Shown here in pieces: positions 4,870 to 6,447 of a DNA stretch of 6,447 bases. Where the stretch lies: the NCBI GenBank assembly GCA_900556545.1, contig USPE01000109.1:1-6447 (forward strand), given 5' to 3'. Position numbers and translations under genes: made by a program. Source of the DNA: an uncultured Peptococcaceae bacterium (lineage in GTDB: Bacteria; Bacillota; Peptococcia; Peptococcales; Peptococcaceae). Position 1 is the first letter of the stretch; every line of letters begins with the position of its first letter. Under the pieces are notes generated by a model. That model ran no database searches. It saw only the letters and a program-made list of their open reading frames with translations, and had not been told where the DNA came from.

Positions 4870-5595
4870 TTACAGCAGCATCTGTAAGATTTCCTGCTTA
4901 CACTGCACCAATGCGCTGTCTTCTCCATGGCGGGGATAATCGGCCTCTATGGCAAAGGACACCGGCGCTTGGCCTTTGCGCAGCACCAAAATCTGATTGG
5001 CCAAAAGCAAAGCTTCATCCACGTTGTGAGTTACAAAAATGACAGCGGTGTGAGTCTGCTGCTGAATCTCAATCACGTTCTGCTGCAATGCCATACGGGT
5101 AAAATAATCCAATGCGGCAAAAGGTTCATCCATCAGCAAAATGTCGGGCTGATAGGCCAAGGCCCTGGCGATGGCTACCCGATGCGCCATGCCGCCGGAC
5201 AACGATTCCGGCTTGCTGTGCAGATAGGTAGGCTCCAGCCCCACCAATTCCAAATAAGGCACTGCATCTTCATCCTGCCATTTACTGCGGCTCAGCATAA
5301 TATTTTGCGCCACAGTCAGCCATGGCAGCAGCCTGCTCTCCTGGAACACCATACCCATTTTGGGCGTATAAGGCTTCCCGTCCCGTAAAAAATTGATGCT
5401 GCCCTGCTCCGGCTGCTCCAAACCGGCAAGCAAGCGCAACATGGTAGTTTTACCGCAGCCGCTTTTGCCCAGCAGCACTGTAATGCCCTCTAAGGGCAAT
5501 GACAACGTTAAATTGGAAAAAATCCGCTGTATACCGCCCTGCAGCGGATAGCTTTTGTATACCTGCTGCAGCCGGCAAATTTGGTTGACCGTCAT
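4870..5595 (-). CDS. ABC transporter ATP-binding protein, SsuB/TauB type
   Basis: 241-residue ATPase that would power an importer of the nitrate/sulfonate/taurine (or thiamine-precursor) family. Walker A GKSGCGKTT (43-51), Q-loop Q85 in VFQESRLLPWLTV (83-95; the R-L-L-P-W block marks the SsuB/TauB group), signature LSGGM (132-136), Walker B ILLMDE (152-157), D-loop AALD (160-163) and switch H190 in THNVDEA are all intact. Its signature continues A-H-R where the usual sequence is R/K-Q-R. A GTG at 5604 is possible, but ATG 5595 has AAAGGCGG about eight bases ahead and overlaps the upstream stop as ATGA, indicating translational coupling. No permease or substrate-binding protein gene is adjacent: upstream is a reductase, downstream an SdpI-type membrane protein. 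Either the partners are elsewhere in the genome or the transporter was broken up. Substrate unknown. Confidence 0.92.
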   Translation of the reverse strand: MTVNQICRLQQVYKSYPLQGGIQRIFSNLTLSLPLEGITVLLGKSGCGKTTMLRLLAGLEQPEQGSINFLRDGKPYTPKMGMVFQESRLLPWLTVAQNIMLSRSKWQDEDAVPYLELVGLEPTYLHSKPESLSGGMAHRVAIARALAYQPDILLMDEPFAALDYFTRMALQQNVIEIQQQTHTAVIFVTHNVDEALLLANQILVLRKGQAPVSFAIEADYPRHGEDSALVQCKQEILQMLL

Positions 5596-6131
5596 ACTGC
5601 GCACCGCCTTTGATACCGACAGCGTACCACGCCATTTTCTGCCGCAGCAGAAAGCAGCTCCAACGGCAGTTCCTGTTCCAATGCACCAAACAGCGGAATG
5701 CCGCTGCCCAGCAAACAGGGCATCACCGATAAATCATACACATCTATTAAATCATTGGCAATCAACTGCTGAGCAATGTCAGCGCCGCCGCAAATCCAGA
5801 TATCTTTGCCCGATTGGACGCGCAGCTGCTGCACCAACTGGGTCGGACTTTGCTGCACAAAGTGAATTTCATCAGTATCCGTCTGGGGACAACGGGTTAT
5901 CACATAGCTTTGCATTCCCTGATAAACCCACTGCTGCGGCGAAAGCTCCTGTGTAATCTGCCGATAAGTGCGTCCACCCATAATCACAGTATCGACCTGC
6001 GCTGTAAATGCCTCATAACCATAATCACCTGCATAGCCGGCGCTTTGACCGCCCAGCCAGTCCACACCGCCCCGGGCATCGGCAATGTAGCCATCCAGAC
6101 TGACTGCAATATATAAAATCACCTTCCGCAT
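5592..6131 (-). CDS. dihydrofolate reductase family protein (RibD C-terminal fold)
   Basis: 179-residue reductase of the RibD_C/DHFR-like superfamily, similar to B. subtilis YwjB and YyaP, presumed to use NADPH on an unknown small molecule. Motifs: SLDGYIA (11-17) after the first strand; VIMGGRTY (49-56), the nucleotide phosphate-binding turn; ICGGADIAQQL (113-123), the G-G dinucleotide-binding loop; and LLGSGIPLF (140-148), highly typical of the family. Two starts are possible: ATG 6137 lies only three bases from the GAGG ribosome site, while ATG 6131 has nine bases and begins M-R-K-V, so 6131 is chosen. It is first gene of the operon and overlaps the ABC ATPase start by four bases. It is neither true folA nor ribD, as it lacks the deaminase half of RibD and its neighbours are not riboflavin genes. 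Confidence 0.9.
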   Translation of the reverse strand: MRKVILYIAVSLDGYIADARGGVDWLGGQSAGYAGDYGYEAFTAQVDTVIMGGRTYRQITQELSPQQWVYQGMQSYVITRCPQTDTDEIHFVQQSPTQLVQQLRVQSGKDIWICGGADIAQQLIANDLIDVYDLSVMPCLLGSGIPLFGALEQELPLELLSAAAENGVVRCRYQRRCAV

Positions 6132-6170
6132 CTGCATTCACCTCTCGTATTCTCGTATTTGATTTGATTT

Positions 6171-6200
6171 ATTCTACCATAAACTAATGTCTCCATGCAA
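6171..6200 (-). promoter_or_regulatory. promoter of the reductase-ABC-SdpI operon
   Basis: On the minus strand TTGCAT (6200-6195), 18 bases, then TAGAAT (6176-6171) preceded by TGG, an extended -10. The -35 matches only its first three bases. It lies about 40 bases ahead of the reductase start, in AT-rich DNA. An 8-base direct repeat, AATACGAG twice in tandem, lies between it and the start codon and supplies part of the ribosome site. Confidence 0.55.
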
Positions 6201-6240
6201 TTTTCAAAATATTTCGTATGAAAGATTACATGGTCAGCTA

Positions 6241-6299
6241 TCCTATCTTTGCCTATCTCCTGTCCAAAGAGTATGCAGTCGGCTTGTCCTATCTTTGCC
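6241..6299. repeat. 13-bp direct repeats, 46 bases apart
   Basis: TCCTATCTTTGCC occurs exactly at 6241-6253 and 6287-6299; the match continues as Y-ATC for 17 positions. A third, inverted and slightly changed copy, GGCAAAGGATAGG, is at 6407-6419. The copies fall in different reading frames of the open frame that spans them, so the repetition is a DNA or RNA signal and not a protein repeat. Confidence 0.75.
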
Positions 6300-6425
6300 C
6301 ATCCTTCAGTGGTGCTGGACGATCGCTGACATGTCCGCCTCAGTTTGGACTTCGTCCACTTCGGTTCAGACATTTGGCGCGATAGTCCATCCCAATTCAG
6401 AATTTTGGCAAAGGATAGGCCAGCC
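6281..6425. repeat. 145-base self-complementary element, MITE-like or structured RNA
   Basis: The outer arms 6281-6299 and 6407-6425 pair over about 17 positions with one mismatch and two single-base bulges. Nested inside are TGGACGATCGC / GCGATAGTCCA (10 of 11), then ATGTCCG / CAGACAT (7, one G-U on the minus strand), then a tight apical hairpin TGGAC-TTC-GTCCA. Together they make one long, interrupted hairpin. No gene explains it. It could be a small non-autonomous mobile repeat, a structured RNA or the remnant of a larger element to the right. The rest of 6132-6447 holds only the operon promoter and the direct repeats. Confidence 0.55.
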
Positions 6426-6447
6426 TTATGCGCACAAGTCAGGGAGA

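Noticed and set aside
4927..5388. Plus-strand frame opposite the ABC ATPase gene
   Set aside because: Antisense shadow of an intact ATPase with all nucleotide-binding motifs.
6119..6445. Minus-strand open frame running from the window edge, 84 codons from an ATG at 6373
   Set aside because: It is open for over 100 codons but runs through the operon promoter and overlaps the reductase start. It has no ribosome site at the ATG, shows no family motif, and contains the DNA repeats in different frames. It is possibly the tail of a decayed gene, but not supportable as a CDS.
1..6447. CRISPR array, tRNA or rRNA genes
   Set aside because: No regularly spaced repeats and no cloverleaf or rRNA-like sequence were seen on either strand.

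Overview
The window looks like chromosomal DNA of a low-to-moderate GC Firmicute (Bacillota), probably a Clostridia or Negativicutes-type anaerobe. The pointers are strong AGGAGG-type ribosome binding sites, sigma-70 promoters of the TTGnnn-17-TATAAT kind, a C_GCAxxG_C_C-type cysteine protein, HxlR and PPOX genes, and an exact copy of the Firmicute-type parS sequence. The lineage is inference; no rRNA or marker gene is present.

Layout, left to right. (1) 1-760: the 3' end of a YjaB-like GNAT acetyltransferase and a complete second GNAT, both on the plus strand. They converge through a two-way hairpin terminator on a minus-strand cysteine-rich protein (849-1274). (2) 1275-3001: a promoter and a roughly 130-nt leader feed a lone Rep_trans-family rolling-circle initiator (1576-2730). 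About 270 bases of non-coding DNA follow, with one weak and two clear hairpin terminators. (3) 3002-3909: a flavin split-barrel (PPOX) gene and a divergent HxlR-family regulator share a 136-base control region that contains a 19-bp imperfect palindrome. (4) 3953-4363: a glyoxalase I (gloA-like) gene on the minus strand. Its terminator is a perfect 32-bp palindrome whose core is an exact parS site. (5) 4492-6131: a minus-strand operon, read right to left, of a RibD/DHFR-fold reductase, an SsuB/TauB-type ABC ATPase (start and stop overlap as ATGA) and an SdpI-family membrane protein. (6) 6132-6447: no convincing gene. This stretch holds the operon promoter, short direct repeats and a roughly 145-nt strongly self-complementary element running almost to the window edge.

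Most genes are small housekeeping or stress-type accessory functions: acetyl transfer, flavin redox, methylglyoxal detoxification and membrane/transport parts. Three things stand out. The replication initiator has no plasmid or ICE partners. Two look-alike A/T-flanked hairpins occur, one built on a perfect parS site and one on a degenerate parS-like core. The folded repeat element at the right end is unexplained. I did not find a clear new multi-gene defence or biosynthetic system.
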